A stretch of 47,033 bases of DNA from Geobacteraceae bacterium GWC2_55_20. GTDB lineage: Bacteria; Desulfobacterota; Desulfuromonadia; Geobacterales; Pseudopelobacteraceae. Under the pieces are notes generated by a model. It was not told the DNA's origin, ran no database searches, and saw nothing but the letters and a program-made list of their open reading frames with translations. Shown one piece after another: positions 16,947-25,328 of the stretch. A program made the translations under genes and the position numbers. How positions within the stretch are numbered: position 1 is the first letter of the stretch; every line of letters starts with the position of its first letter. The DNA lies in the NCBI GenBank assembly GCA_001802125.1, contig MGZK01000032.1, forward strand, positions 1 through 47,033, in the 5' to 3' direction.

Positions 16947-17882
16947 TTACTTGATCAGCCTTGTGGCGCCACCGATCACCGCGAACGGGATTTCTATCCC
17001 CATTTCACGGGCGATCCGCATGTTGATGATCAGGTCTATTCGGTGCGGAGAGAGGAGGGAGAGGTGTTCGGTCTTTGCGCCTTCCAGAACGCGGGCTACC
17101 ATATCTGCCGCCAGATGCCCCTGCTCCTGGGGACTGATCTCCAGCGAAACCAGAGCGCCCTTAACCGCGGCATCCGGCATGGTTGACACGACCGGAATGT
17201 TCCGGGCCTTGCCCTTGGACACGACTCGATCAAACTGGCGGCTGACGGCAGCGCTCTCGGTCGCCACGATAACTTCAGCCTTGTCGAGCAGCTTGTTTAC
17301 AGCCGCGTCGAGATTGGCCGGAGAAGTAACACTTGCTTCAATTATCGTCAGGCCGAGCTGTCCGGCGTATTTTTTGATATCATCCAGCTGACGCTGTGAA
17401 CCTGCTTCACGGGGGGTGTAGAGCACTCCCACCTTGCGATAGTGCCTGACCCCCTGCAGAGTTTTGAGCAGAGTCACCATCGGCACGCGTGAACTGACTC
17501 CGCACATTCCTTTTACGGGCTGATCCGTTGCGAACACATCCACCGATACCACCGGAATTCCGTTGGATTCGCGAAAAGCGGTCATTGCGGCCGGCGCTCC
17601 ATAGGCAACTATAAGGTCAGGATTATATGCATTGAATTTGCGGACGGTATTGGTCCATGAGAGCTGGTCCGGATTCGGGGTTTGCAGGATGATTTCGGTG
17701 CCGGGCGCGGCATAGCCGCGTGCCGCTATCGCTTTGACAAATGCCCGGTGAGCTTCACGATAACGCGGCTGGTCGCTGCTCATCATTGCCGCGATAACCA
17801 CTGCGGCGAAGGAATTCAACGGTGTCATCACAGCCAGCATGATCATGCCCGCCAGGGCTATTTTTCTTACGATACGCGTCAT
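16947..17882 (-). CDS. ABC transporter substrate-binding-like protein (PF04392 type)
   Basis: Encodes 311 residues with a signal peptide cleaved near residue 26 (PLNSFAAV). The mature part has the two-lobe periplasmic fold of the ABC_sub_bind family: repeated short strands VIAAMMSSD, LIVAYGAPAAMTAFRES, IPVVSVDVF, KVGVLYTPRE, EVIVATESAAV, IPVVSTMPD and GALVSLEISPQEQG. The ligand is unknown; some relatives bind aromatic amino acids. No permease gene of that family is here. The ATG at 17882 follows AAAGG, and the upstream in-frame stretch belongs to the barrel gene. It lies eight bases after the barrel gene, suggesting a common role. Confidence 0.88.
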   Translation of the reverse strand: MTRIVRKIALAGMIMLAVMTPLNSFAAVVIAAMMSSDQPRYREAHRAFVKAIAARGYAAPGTEIILQTPNPDQLSWTNTVRKFNAYNPDLIVAYGAPAAMTAFRESNGIPVVSVDVFATDQPVKGMCGVSSRVPMVTLLKTLQGVRHYRKVGVLYTPREAGSQRQLDDIKKYAGQLGLTIIEASVTSPANLDAAVNKLLDKAEVIVATESAAVSRQFDRVVSKGKARNIPVVSTMPDAAVKGALVSLEISPQEQGHLAADMVARVLEGAKTEHLSLLSPHRIDLIINMRIAREMGIEIPFAVIGGATRLIK

Positions 17883-17890
17883 GTCAACCT

Positions 17891-19906
17891 TTACCAGCGC
17901 CCGGTCAGGGCCAGCAATGTTTCGTGAGCAGCGCCGTCCAGGCTCGGCTGTCCTGCATTCAGCATCCTGAAACTGTAACCGAGCGAACAACCCAGGTGTT
18001 TGCTGATGCGCATATCCGCACGGCTGGTCAGTGAGGTTGCGGTAGAGACCAGTCGTGCCTGGTCGCCAATTCCGTCTACTGAATATGTTGTTGAATTGTT
18101 TGTATCGCCGGAAGCCGAAAAACTGATGTCCGAGAAGGTCTGCTGCAGCGCCAGGGACAGGTCGAGTATGCTGGTCAGCGCCACGACCGTATCCAACGAT
18201 AATACATGGGCGGTCGAGCTGTAGGAACCATAAGCCCGGATTGGGAGTTCGATCTCATTTTCACCGAAATAGGTATAAATGCTGGCCTGTTCGGTATGCA
18301 GTTGTTGAAAGGAGTAGCCGGCGTTGACCGTGACCCGCTGCATCGGACTGAACCAGGAGCTGCAGTTGACGGAAGTGGAGAGTCTCTCCACCGGCAACAC
18401 CGCCTGTTCATAACTACTCTCTCCCTTTTCAAACCGCCCCAAATAGCTGGCTGTCATTCCCCAGCGTCCGCCGTCAGTATAACTGATCAGCGCCTGTCCG
18501 GTGTGGCGCTCCGCAAAAGAGGACTGATAGGCCGGGTTGTCGGTTTCGGCGTAGCTGTAGGAGGCGTTAAGTTTCACACCGTCAAGCGGCTTCCAGATAA
18601 AGGTCGCTTTCCCGGTATGGGTCTGGCGGCTATCGTTTTTGGTGGCGTTGGGTACGCTTGATTGAAGATCCGGCAGATCATCGCGGGATTCGAGTTCCGC
18701 GCGGTATTCGAAGCGGTACACGACTTTAAGTCGCGGCCTGTAGCTGGCCGACACGACGAGCGTATCCTTCACCGAGGAGCTTGACGGTCTCACCGCCAGG
18801 CTGGTTGCGGAAGGAGGCACTGACAGCGGTGAATAGAGCGTTTCGGGAGATTCCCGGTCGATTTGCAGGCGACGGTACTTGACGGCCAGCATCAACTCCT
18901 TGAAGGGGGTGTAGCTGAGATCGCCGGCGGCTGTCTGCAGTGTATCCGTTGGAGCGCTGGAGGGGCGGGCGTCACCACGGTCCGTAGCGGTTTCATGCCG
19001 GCTGATCGAATAGAGCGCGCTGGTGGTCAACCCGCCGCTCAGGTCACTGAAAAGTTTGAAGGTGTGCGAAACCAGCCGGCTATCGTTGATCACATCGTGG
19101 GCCAGCGTGTCGCGAGCAGCAAACTGATAGCGGTTGTCCGGCGCCTGGTTCGAAAAATCGCGGATAGTAAAGAGATAGGCCGCATTGACCGGGCCGAGAT
19201 GGGCGTCCAGTCCGATCGATCCCTCGCGGGTTACGCTGTCGATCGGAATCGAACGTGTGGCACTGCTGTTGGGGTTTCCATCAAAAGCGTAATCCGAAAA
19301 ACGGAGCTGGGTCGTCCCTTCACGGCTCAGCTGCCAGTAGTTTAGATTCAGGTGGATCGGATTGTTCCCCAATTTGATGCGATTGTCGGCGCGGGTGATG
19401 ACAGCCCTGGCTCCATAGTTACTGCCGCTGTCCAGTTCGCGGGCAGTGACGGGGGCTGTGCCAGAGGCGATGGAAACGGGCGGAGTCCGTTCCAGGTTAT
19501 GCCAGAGCGAGGTGCTCTGGATTTTCAAACGGTACAAGCCGGAATAGTCCAGCACCAGTCCGGCATTGTAATCATCGGCGTGCAAAAACTGGGTTTCAGC
19601 CAGAAGTTTCAGATCACTGCCGACCGTGCCGACGGAAAAACCGCCGCTGACACCAGACTTGAGTCTCAGATACGGCGCGGCGGCGGCCGGATTGTCAACC
19701 GGCGATACAAAACGATAGCCGGCATAGGCCGCGGCATGCTGATACCCTTCATCATCCGCGACAAAATCTTCAGCAATCAACGGATCATCATAATCGGTTG
19801 TATCATCACAAAGCGCCGGATGGGCCGCTGCCAGAAGGGCCGCGACCACCAGGGGCAGTCTGAGGAAAAACAGGTTTGGCGGAATTTTGTTGAAGATCCG
19901 TTTCAT
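17891..19906 (-). CDS. Outer-membrane beta-barrel, MtrB/PioB-like porin of cytochrome conduit
   Basis: Encodes 671 residues. A signal peptide ends near ALCDD (about residue 33). The rest consists of many alternating amphipathic strands with aromatic girdles and short turns, ending in LALTGRW, an aromatic end as expected for a barrel inserted by the BAM machinery. Length and position directly after an MtrA-sized decaheme cytochrome match the porin of porin-cytochrome electron conduits (MtrB/PioB family), although I see no classical N-terminal CxxC of MtrB. The start is three bases after the cytochrome stop, with its GGAG inside the previous gene, so the two are tightly coupled. Function is inferred from fold and context. 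Confidence 0.8.
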   Translation of the reverse strand: MKRIFNKIPPNLFFLRLPLVVAALLAAAHPALCDDTTDYDDPLIAEDFVADDEGYQHAAAYAGYRFVSPVDNPAAAAPYLRLKSGVSGGFSVGTVGSDLKLLAETQFLHADDYNAGLVLDYSGLYRLKIQSTSLWHNLERTPPVSIASGTAPVTARELDSGSNYGARAVITRADNRIKLGNNPIHLNLNYWQLSREGTTQLRFSDYAFDGNPNSSATRSIPIDSVTREGSIGLDAHLGPVNAAYLFTIRDFSNQAPDNRYQFAARDTLAHDVINDSRLVSHTFKLFSDLSGGLTTSALYSISRHETATDRGDARPSSAPTDTLQTAAGDLSYTPFKELMLAVKYRRLQIDRESPETLYSPLSVPPSATSLAVRPSSSSVKDTLVVSASYRPRLKVVYRFEYRAELESRDDLPDLQSSVPNATKNDSRQTHTGKATFIWKPLDGVKLNASYSYAETDNPAYQSSFAERHTGQALISYTDGGRWGMTASYLGRFEKGESSYEQAVLPVERLSTSVNCSSWFSPMQRVTVNAGYSFQQLHTEQASIYTYFGENEIELPIRAYGSYSSTAHVLSLDTVVALTSILDLSLALQQTFSDISFSASGDTNNSTTYSVDGIGDQARLVSTATSLTSRADMRISKHLGCSLGYSFRMLNAGQPSLDGAAHETLLALTGRW

Positions 19907-19909
19907 CGG

Positions 19910-20896
19910 TTATCTCCGCAGTGATCCGGGAACGAAAGTTCCGGGGGCGTCCGGTGTATTAGAACCATGTATGGCAGTGTGACAATCGGTGCAGCGATTG
20001 GCAAAGAGCCTCTTGTCAGTCGAGCTCAACACGTTGGGATGTACCGGAGTGTGGCACTGGATACAGAGAAACGGCATCGCCGCCGACAGCAGGCGCCGGT
20101 TGACCGAACCGTGCGGCTGGTGGCAATTGATACAGTTCTCGGTCACGTCGCCATGCTCATAGACAAACGGCCCGCTCTTTTCCATGTGGCAGCGTGCGCA
20201 GAGCTCACGCGTGCTGTTCCCCTTCAGCATTTTGGGGCTGGTGGAGCCATGGGCCTCGTGACAATCGAAACAGTTCTGTTTGCGCTCATGCATCGGATGG
20301 TGTGATACCAGGCTGAACTGGGCTTTGACATCCGGATGACAGCCATAACAAAGTTCAGCCATCTTGTCGCGGTTGACCTTCTGCTGGGGACCTTCGTGCA
20401 GCTTATGGCACGTAGAACAGCTCAGGTCATTCAGCGCGTGCGCACTGGTATTCCAGTGTGAAAGGGAGGGGGTGGAGGCAAGACTGTGGCATTTCAGGCA
20501 GATCAGCGACTGCGCCTGCGGCGGAAGGGTTTTCAGGTTGATCAGCTTGGTAGTGTCGCAGCGATTGCCCTTCTCGCCCAGCAGCTTCACATTCTGCTCG
20601 ATCTTCGCTATGGCGAGGTTGCCGGGACCATGGCACGACTCACAGTTCACCAGCGGAAGACCGGTTTCCGGCTTGATCTGCTCGCCATGCACGCTCAGCC
20701 TGGAAAATTCCCTGATTTTGTCATGGCTATGGCATTTGGATACACAGTTGTCGTCGCCGACATAATCCGCATCCATACGTCCGACAACCATCTTTTCGTA
20801 CTCGGATACGGGCAGCAGCGGATAGGGCTGTTTCAGCGCCGTACAGGCGCTCAACAGCGCGATTGCGGAAAATATCAGTGTTAATAATCGACGCAT
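19910..20896 (-). CDS. Decaheme c-type cytochrome lipoprotein (MtrA/DmsE-like)
   Basis: Encodes 328 residues, close to MtrA in size. The leader ends in the lipobox LLSAC (Cys18), so the protein should be lipid-anchored. Nine CXXCH motifs are seen: CESCH, CLKCH, CSTCH, CYGCH, CFDCH, CARCH, CINCH, CIQCH and CTDCH. Before them lies C51-VSK-C55-H56, a CX3CH at the place expected for the first heme, giving ten probable hemes. Spare His residues fit bis-His ligation. With the barrel gene three bases downstream it probably forms a conduit carrying electrons across the outer membrane. Ribosome site AGAGGGA precedes ATG. Confidence 0.92.
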   Translation of the reverse strand: MRRLLTLIFSAIALLSACTALKQPYPLLPVSEYEKMVVGRMDADYVGDDNCVSKCHSHDKIREFSRLSVHGEQIKPETGLPLVNCESCHGPGNLAIAKIEQNVKLLGEKGNRCDTTKLINLKTLPPQAQSLICLKCHSLASTPSLSHWNTSAHALNDLSCSTCHKLHEGPQQKVNRDKMAELCYGCHPDVKAQFSLVSHHPMHERKQNCFDCHEAHGSTSPKMLKGNSTRELCARCHMEKSGPFVYEHGDVTENCINCHQPHGSVNRRLLSAAMPFLCIQCHTPVHPNVLSSTDKRLFANRCTDCHTAIHGSNTPDAPGTFVPGSLRR

Positions 20897-20914
20897 TAAA
20901 TTCCCTCTTGCAGA

Positions 20915-21658
20915 CTACGGCCCGTTGATCCCCTTGGTGGTGGTGCGGATGAAGCCTTTTACAAACGGGTTTTCGCTGCTCTTTATCTCCCTGGGCGTTC
21001 CTACCTCGACAATGCGCCCCTGGTGCATCATGGCAATCCGGTCGGACAGGTACAGGGCAAAATTAAGATCGTGGGTAACTATGATCGTGGTGGTGCTGGT
21101 ACGGCTGCGCAGCGAGACGATGGTTTCAGCCAGTTCATCGGTGGTTACCGGGTCCAGCTCGGCGGTCGGCTCGTCATACAGAACCAGATCCGGTTCCATG
21201 GCCAGAGAGCGCGCAATGGCGACCCGTTTTTTCATGCCCCCTGAAAGCTCCGACGTCCGCAGTTCCTCTTTTCCTTCCAGCCCGACAATCGCCAGCTTTT
21301 CAGCAATGATTTCAAGAATGCGCTGCTCCGGATAAATCCGGTGTTCACGAAGCCAGAGGCCGATATTTTCACCGACCGTCAGTGAATTGAAAAGAGCCGA
21401 AGATTGAAACACCATGCTGCTGCGATAACTGCGGGGAAGCTTTCCATGCGGCTCTTCATTAATGAGAATCCGGCCACTGTCGGCTGTTTCCAGGCCGATG
21501 ATATGTCGCAGTAGTATGCTTTTGCCGGTACCGGAAGGTCCGATGATGGAAAATGTTTCTCCCGCCCTGACTTCCAGGTCCACATCCTTGAGCACATGAT
21601 TGCCGCCGAATGATTTATTCAGTTTTTCAATACAAACAGTAACGCCGTGTGGTTGCAT
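20915..21658 (-). CDS. MlaF-like ABC transporter ATP-binding protein
   Basis: Encodes 247 residues with Walker A GPSGTGKSILLRHI, Q-loop VFQSSALFNSLTVGENI, signature LSGGMKKRVAIARS, Walker B DLVLYDEPTAELDP and H-loop VTHDL. The signature LSGGMKKR and SSALFNSLTV are typical of the MlaF/Ttg2A/MCE branch that moves phospholipids between the membranes. Normally mlaE (permease) and mlaD (MCE protein) follow, but here the neighbours are a four-helix membrane protein upstream and cytochrome genes downstream. It may serve permeases encoded elsewhere or use the neighbouring small membrane proteins as partners. It precedes the decaheme gene by 18 bases. Confidence 0.92.
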   Translation of the reverse strand: MQPHGVTVCIEKLNKSFGGNHVLKDVDLEVRAGETFSIIGPSGTGKSILLRHIIGLETADSGRILINEEPHGKLPRSYRSSMVFQSSALFNSLTVGENIGLWLREHRIYPEQRILEIIAEKLAIVGLEGKEELRTSELSGGMKKRVAIARSLAMEPDLVLYDEPTAELDPVTTDELAETIVSLRSRTSTTTIIVTHDLNFALYLSDRIAMMHQGRIVEVGTPREIKSSENPFVKGFIRTTTKGINGP

Positions 21659-21703
21659 TATTTATTCCAGTTTTACATGCGCGCTAATTTGTCTCGATTA
21701 ATT

Positions 21704-22153
21704 TCAAAACAGGTACCAGGAACGGTTGGTGAAGTATTCCCGATGTTTGTAAATAAAGCCGGAAAGCAGTAGTATAGCAACCATTACCGATATGTTGCTC
21801 ATCATTATTCCCTGGGGATCGACCTTGTCGCCGACCAGCTTCTCAAGCTCCGCGGATGTAATCCAGAACAGGTTTGTCAGTGTATTCACCAGTTCAAAGG
21901 CGTTATAACCGAGCAGCAGGTACCATGTCAGGGTCTGGCGCTTCATCAGCCCCAGAAAGAGGTAGAGGCAGATCAGGCTATCTACGAATACCAGCGCTTC
22001 GGCGGCTCTTCCCTGGTAGATGGTCCCGAAAAAAGGGAACGGGTGCCCGAATGTTGACATGGTCAACAGGAAGAAGAACAGATACAGCCCCCCCAGAAGC
22101 ACCATCCCCAGAGGCCGGCGGTGTTCTTGCTCGTCGTTGTCGATTTCCGTCAT
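21704..22153 (-). CDS. Hypothetical four-helix membrane protein
   Basis: Encodes 149 residues from ATG 22153, five bases after GAGGA. A charged N-terminal tail (about 14 residues) precedes four hydrophobic segments, roughly residues 16-37, 50-68, 75-95 and 118-135, with a basic/aromatic end RSWYLF. I do not recognise the family. The segment PFPFFGTIYQGRAAEALVFVD looks like a connecting loop between helices 1 and 2. It lies between a 34-residue membrane peptide and the MlaF-like ATPase, so it could be part of a membrane complex with them. Confidence 0.75.
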   Translation of the reverse strand: MTEIDNDEQEHRRPLGMVLLGGLYLFFFLLTMSTFGHPFPFFGTIYQGRAAEALVFVDSLICLYLFLGLMKRQTLTWYLLLGYNAFELVNTLTNLFWITSAELEKLVGDKVDPQGIMMSNISVMVAILLLSGFIYKHREYFTNRSWYLF

Positions 22154-22178
22154 GGAGTCCTCGCGTTTCCGGCGTTTT

Positions 22179-22283
22179 TCACGATTGCTTTTTCTTGCGC
22201 ATGTCGCTGACAGCGACACATAGAAAGATCACCACCAGCACTCCGCCGCAGAAAATCCAGTCAGCCAGGCTGAATCCGAACAT
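22179..22283 (-). CDS. 34-residue single-span membrane peptide
   Basis: ATG 22283 to TGA 22181-22179 encodes 34 residues: a short N-terminus (MFGFSLADW), one hydrophobic helix IFCGGVLVVIFLCVAVS and a positively charged tail MRKKKQS, so N-out/C-in topology is expected. AAGGAG six bases before the ATG is a near-perfect ribosome site, and the start is only two bases after the stop of the TPR gene. This placement and the clear helix make it a real gene in my view. It resembles CcoQ-like small subunits only in size and layout. A role as a subunit of a membrane complex of this operon is inference. Confidence 0.75.
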   Translation of the reverse strand: MFGFSLADWIFCGGVLVVIFLCVAVSDMRKKKQS

Positions 22284-22285
22284 GC

Positions 22286-23194
22286 TCAACTCCTTTTGAA
22301 AGCTTGCGCCGCTTGATCCATCAGTCCGATTTTCTGATAGCAGGTGCCCAGCAGATAGTAAATCTCGTTCATTGGAAACTGTTCCGCAAAAACGGTGTCG
22401 GACAGGACATCCTCGATAATTGCGACCGCTTCGTCGTTTCGTCCGGCATGCTGCGCCTCTACCGCCACGGCCAGCGCCGTCAGATAATCCAGCGGGGGAA
22501 CCATGGGCAGCTTGCCTGTCAGGATACCCGCGATCCTGGATTCCACCCGCGCCCGCTCGGACGGTTCGAATTGCTGCAGCGCGCCGCTCCAGATTTCGGC
22601 CGCCTGTTGATAGCGTCCAAGCACATAAAGCGCTTCTCCATACTCATAGATCGCATGCCGGTCGTCAGGATTCAGTTCCAATGTTTTTTTGAGAAATTTT
22701 TCAGCGTTGTACCAGCTGGATACGGCCTGGTGCAAGGTCGAAATACGGGTGCCCTTGTCCGTAAAGGTGCGGGCTATCTCCAGGGGCAACCCGGCGTTGG
22801 CCGGGTCGAACAGGGTCATGATCTTCAGAAAGTTGATCTTGCGATCCAGGTAAGGAGTGTCAACCTCCTTTGCATCCAGCATTATGATCTGGCCGCCCAG
22901 GTCGGAAACGATGTGCGGGTAAGCCTCTTTCAGCAGCGCGGCGTAATCGGCCGCAAACGCACATTCAGGGTTCTGGCGCAAGGCATGGTAGACTCCGCGC
23001 CCCACCATGTCGTAATCGGGTGATCCGCAGGTTTCCGCAGCCGGATAATCTTCATCAATCAACGGAATGGGAGGCCGGCCTTCCCAGGCGATATCAACCA
23101 GTCCATCCCTGCCGGTCAGGACATAGCCGGCTGGAGGAGTAAAATAGCGAATGCCGTCAAGCGGCGTTGGTGCAAACTGTTTGCTGTCGTTCAT
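22286..23194 (-). CDS. TPR-repeat protein of unknown function
   Basis: Encodes 302 residues with no signal peptide. The N-terminal third is unrecognised (DGIRYFTPPAGYVLTGRDG). From about residue 165 there are TPR-like helical pairs: AEKFLKKTLELNPDDRHAIY, EYGEALYVLGRYQQAAEIW, AVEAQHAGRNDEAVAIIEDV and IYYLLGTCYQKIGLMDQAAQ. TPRs bind partner proteins, so an adaptor or assembly role for this operon is plausible. The ATG overlaps the preceding stop (ATGA), and the small membrane peptide gene starts two bases after its end. Confidence 0.85.
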   Translation of the reverse strand: MNDSKQFAPTPLDGIRYFTPPAGYVLTGRDGLVDIAWEGRPPIPLIDEDYPAAETCGSPDYDMVGRGVYHALRQNPECAFAADYAALLKEAYPHIVSDLGGQIIMLDAKEVDTPYLDRKINFLKIMTLFDPANAGLPLEIARTFTDKGTRISTLHQAVSSWYNAEKFLKKTLELNPDDRHAIYEYGEALYVLGRYQQAAEIWSGALQQFEPSERARVESRIAGILTGKLPMVPPLDYLTALAVAVEAQHAGRNDEAVAIIEDVLSDTVFAEQFPMNEIYYLLGTCYQKIGLMDQAAQAFKRS

Positions 23195-24033
23195 CGTTTC
23201 TCCTGTTCTCTGTCCGGAAACATTTCCACTCCGGCGTTGACTCCGATTACCTTGTAGATCTGCACATCATCCCATGGTTCATCCATGATGCCGTCATGAA
23301 TGGCCCAGCTCCGGCCCCTTACCGTGCGTTCCATCCCCGGCATGCGGAAAGGCGTGGAACCGTCCAGACGTTTATGGTAGCGCCCCCCGGGCCGGAACTC
23401 CCGGTCAATCTCCCGCATCAGCCGCTTACCGCGCAGATAGTCGAAACCATACTTTTCATAGCGAATGGCATTGTCGTAGGAAAGCGGCTCAGCCACGATC
23501 ATCTCTATACCCAGAGCATCGGTAAAACGCTCCAGCAAGGGGAAAAATTCGGAAAACAACTGCAGGCCGCGCCTGGTCTGGTTCGGAAACAGTCCAGCCC
23601 GCATCGAGCGCAGCTCTTCGGCAATATTACGGCCATGGGACGCGAACCAGTTGATTTTCCCATGTTCATCCACATCCACATCAAAGCGCGGCGCTGACGG
23701 GTCGCAGATAACACAGAAGCAGAGCTCCAGCTGATGGAACTGTGTATCGGCCAGCTCAAGAAAAAAAACCGTGTCACTGTCATCCGGCCGTTTTCGCACT
23801 TCGATTCTCACCAGCGCCAGGCCTTGGGGGGCGATAAAGGCAACCAGACGCTCCCCGGCGGCGTTACACGGTGAATCACCGCAAAGCCCCACCAGATGCC
23901 GAAGGCGCTCCGGCAGCAGACCGGCATAAAGCCGTTCTTTTTCCGCCACCTTCAGGCGGTTGATTGCCCGAATCGAGCGGAGCGGTGCTCCGCTGGCGTC
24001 CAACAGCTGACTATTTCCGGGTAACCGAGCCAT
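23191..24033 (-). CDS. Hypothetical protein, partner gene of AcuC-like deacetylase
   Basis: Encodes 280 residues from ATG 24033, which overlaps the end of the deacetylase gene by 23 bases; the ribosome site is weak and coupling is likely. No membrane segments. The C-terminal half contains SYDNAIRYEKYGFDYLRG, which recalls the A-x-x-x-YEK-x-GF element at the end of GNAT acetyltransferases, but the acetyl-CoA loop is not obvious. I therefore do not assign a family. If it were an acetyltransferase-like protein, its pairing with the deacetylase would echo acuA-acuC. It overlaps the TPR gene by four bases. Confidence 0.75.
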   Translation of the reverse strand: MARLPGNSQLLDASGAPLRSIRAINRLKVAEKERLYAGLLPERLRHLVGLCGDSPCNAAGERLVAFIAPQGLALVRIEVRKRPDDSDTVFFLELADTQFHQLELCFCVICDPSAPRFDVDVDEHGKINWFASHGRNIAEELRSMRAGLFPNQTRRGLQLFSEFFPLLERFTDALGIEMIVAEPLSYDNAIRYEKYGFDYLRGKRLMREIDREFRPGGRYHKRLDGSTPFRMPGMERTVRGRSWAIHDGIMDEPWDDVQIYKVIGVNAGVEMFPDREQEKR

Positions 24034-25171
24034 ATCGACCAATAATACCTGGGAAAATGCTCTTTTTGATGCGGGCAATGCTTGTTTCCACGGCCGTCAG
24101 AGCCAGATTGCGGTCCTCTTCCGAGGCCCAGTGCATCGCATCCAGCAGAACGCGATGGGGATATCCCAGCGGTTTTATTCGGGACATGAAGGCTCCGGGC
24201 AGGCGCGGGTTTAGCTGCCGGCCGTTCATTACGGCCCAGGCGATGGTCCAGGCGCGAGCCGTGTTCATCAGGTCGTATCCGCCTCCGCCCAGGGCCACCC
24301 AGGGTATTTTCAGCGCTTTCAGCTTTCGCATGATGTAGCTGTAACTGTGGGTGGTTATCTCCAGACGGGTGAGCGGGTCGGTGCGAAAAGTATCCGCTCC
24401 TATCTGGGTGACGATCACATCCGGGTCGTAAGCCGCTATCAGCGGGTAAGCCACTTCGTCGAATGCTTTCATAAACAGGGCGTCATCGGTGTGGGCTATC
24501 AACGGTACATTGACCGAATACCCCTTGCCGCGCCCCTCTCCGATCTCATCCTCGAATCCGGTGCCCGGATAAAAGTAGATGCCGCTTTCATGCAACGATA
24601 TGGTCAGAACCCGGTCGCTGTCGTAAAAACCTTCCTGCACTCCATCCCCGTGGTGGGCGTCGATATCAAGATAGACTACCCGGCGGCCACGGGCAACCAG
24701 CCAGTTTATCGCCACCACGGCATCGTTGATGTATGAAAAGCCCGATGCCCTGGCGCGGTGGGCATGGTGCCAACCTCCCGCCAGATTGAAGGCGATCTCG
24801 AAGCCTTCCTCCTCCACCAGCCTGACAGCCTCGAATGTTGCTCCGGCTCCCAAGGCGGCGCAATCGAAAAGCCCCTTGAATACCGGACAATCCGCATCGC
24901 CGAGTCCGTATCTGAAATCCGCGCGCGGTTCGTCGGAAGCGCTGAATTCCCGAAGACGGTCGATGTAGGCCGGATCGTGAAATGTCAGCAACAGTTCGTC
25001 ACTGATCGGCCCGCAATCACGAATCTCCATGTTTGGCAGATCAAGCAGCCCGTATGCGTCAAACAGGTCATATGCCAACCGGTTGCGCTGCAGCTTGAAC
25101 GGGTGTTCATCGCCATAACTGAAATTGCCGAAAAGCGGCGAGTAAATCAAGGCAGTACGGCGGGGGCGCAT
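24011..25171 (-). CDS. acuC: AcuC-like class I/II histone-deacetylase family protein
   Basis: Encodes 386 residues. Zn-dependent deacetylase motifs are complete: LAGGWHHAHRARASGFSYIN (the HH pair), LDIDAHHGDGVQEGFY (metal Asp and His), IGADTFRTDPL (second metal Asp) and GGGGYD (catalytic Tyr region). In Bacillus AcuC deacetylates and thereby activates acetyl-CoA synthetase, so control of acetate use, the key electron donor of such bacteria, is a natural proposal. I chose ATG 25171, where homology begins and AGG lies eight bases upstream; ATG 25213 is an alternative. This is the first gene of the 13-gene minus-strand run. Confidence 0.92.
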   Translation of the reverse strand: MRPRRTALIYSPLFGNFSYGDEHPFKLQRNRLAYDLFDAYGLLDLPNMEIRDCGPISDELLLTFHDPAYIDRLREFSASDEPRADFRYGLGDADCPVFKGLFDCAALGAGATFEAVRLVEEEGFEIAFNLAGGWHHAHRARASGFSYINDAVVAINWLVARGRRVVYLDIDAHHGDGVQEGFYDSDRVLTISLHESGIYFYPGTGFEDEIGEGRGKGYSVNVPLIAHTDDALFMKAFDEVAYPLIAAYDPDVIVTQIGADTFRTDPLTRLEITTHSYSYIMRKLKALKIPWVALGGGGYDLMNTARAWTIAWAVMNGRQLNPRLPGAFMSRIKPLGYPHRVLLDAMHWASEEDRNLALTAVETSIARIKKSIFPGIIGRYGSVTRK

Positions 25172-25328
25172 ATGGCGTGCCTCATGGCGGCAAATTCTGT
25201 GAGCAGGAAACATTTTTCCAGCCTTATCGCGGAAAAAAGCCTTCACGGCAAGCCGGGTTTTTCAGGATTGGGGGATAATGCACTATTTGGAGAGTCACGT
25301 CCAGAGTAAAGGCAATTTATCCGGAGGG

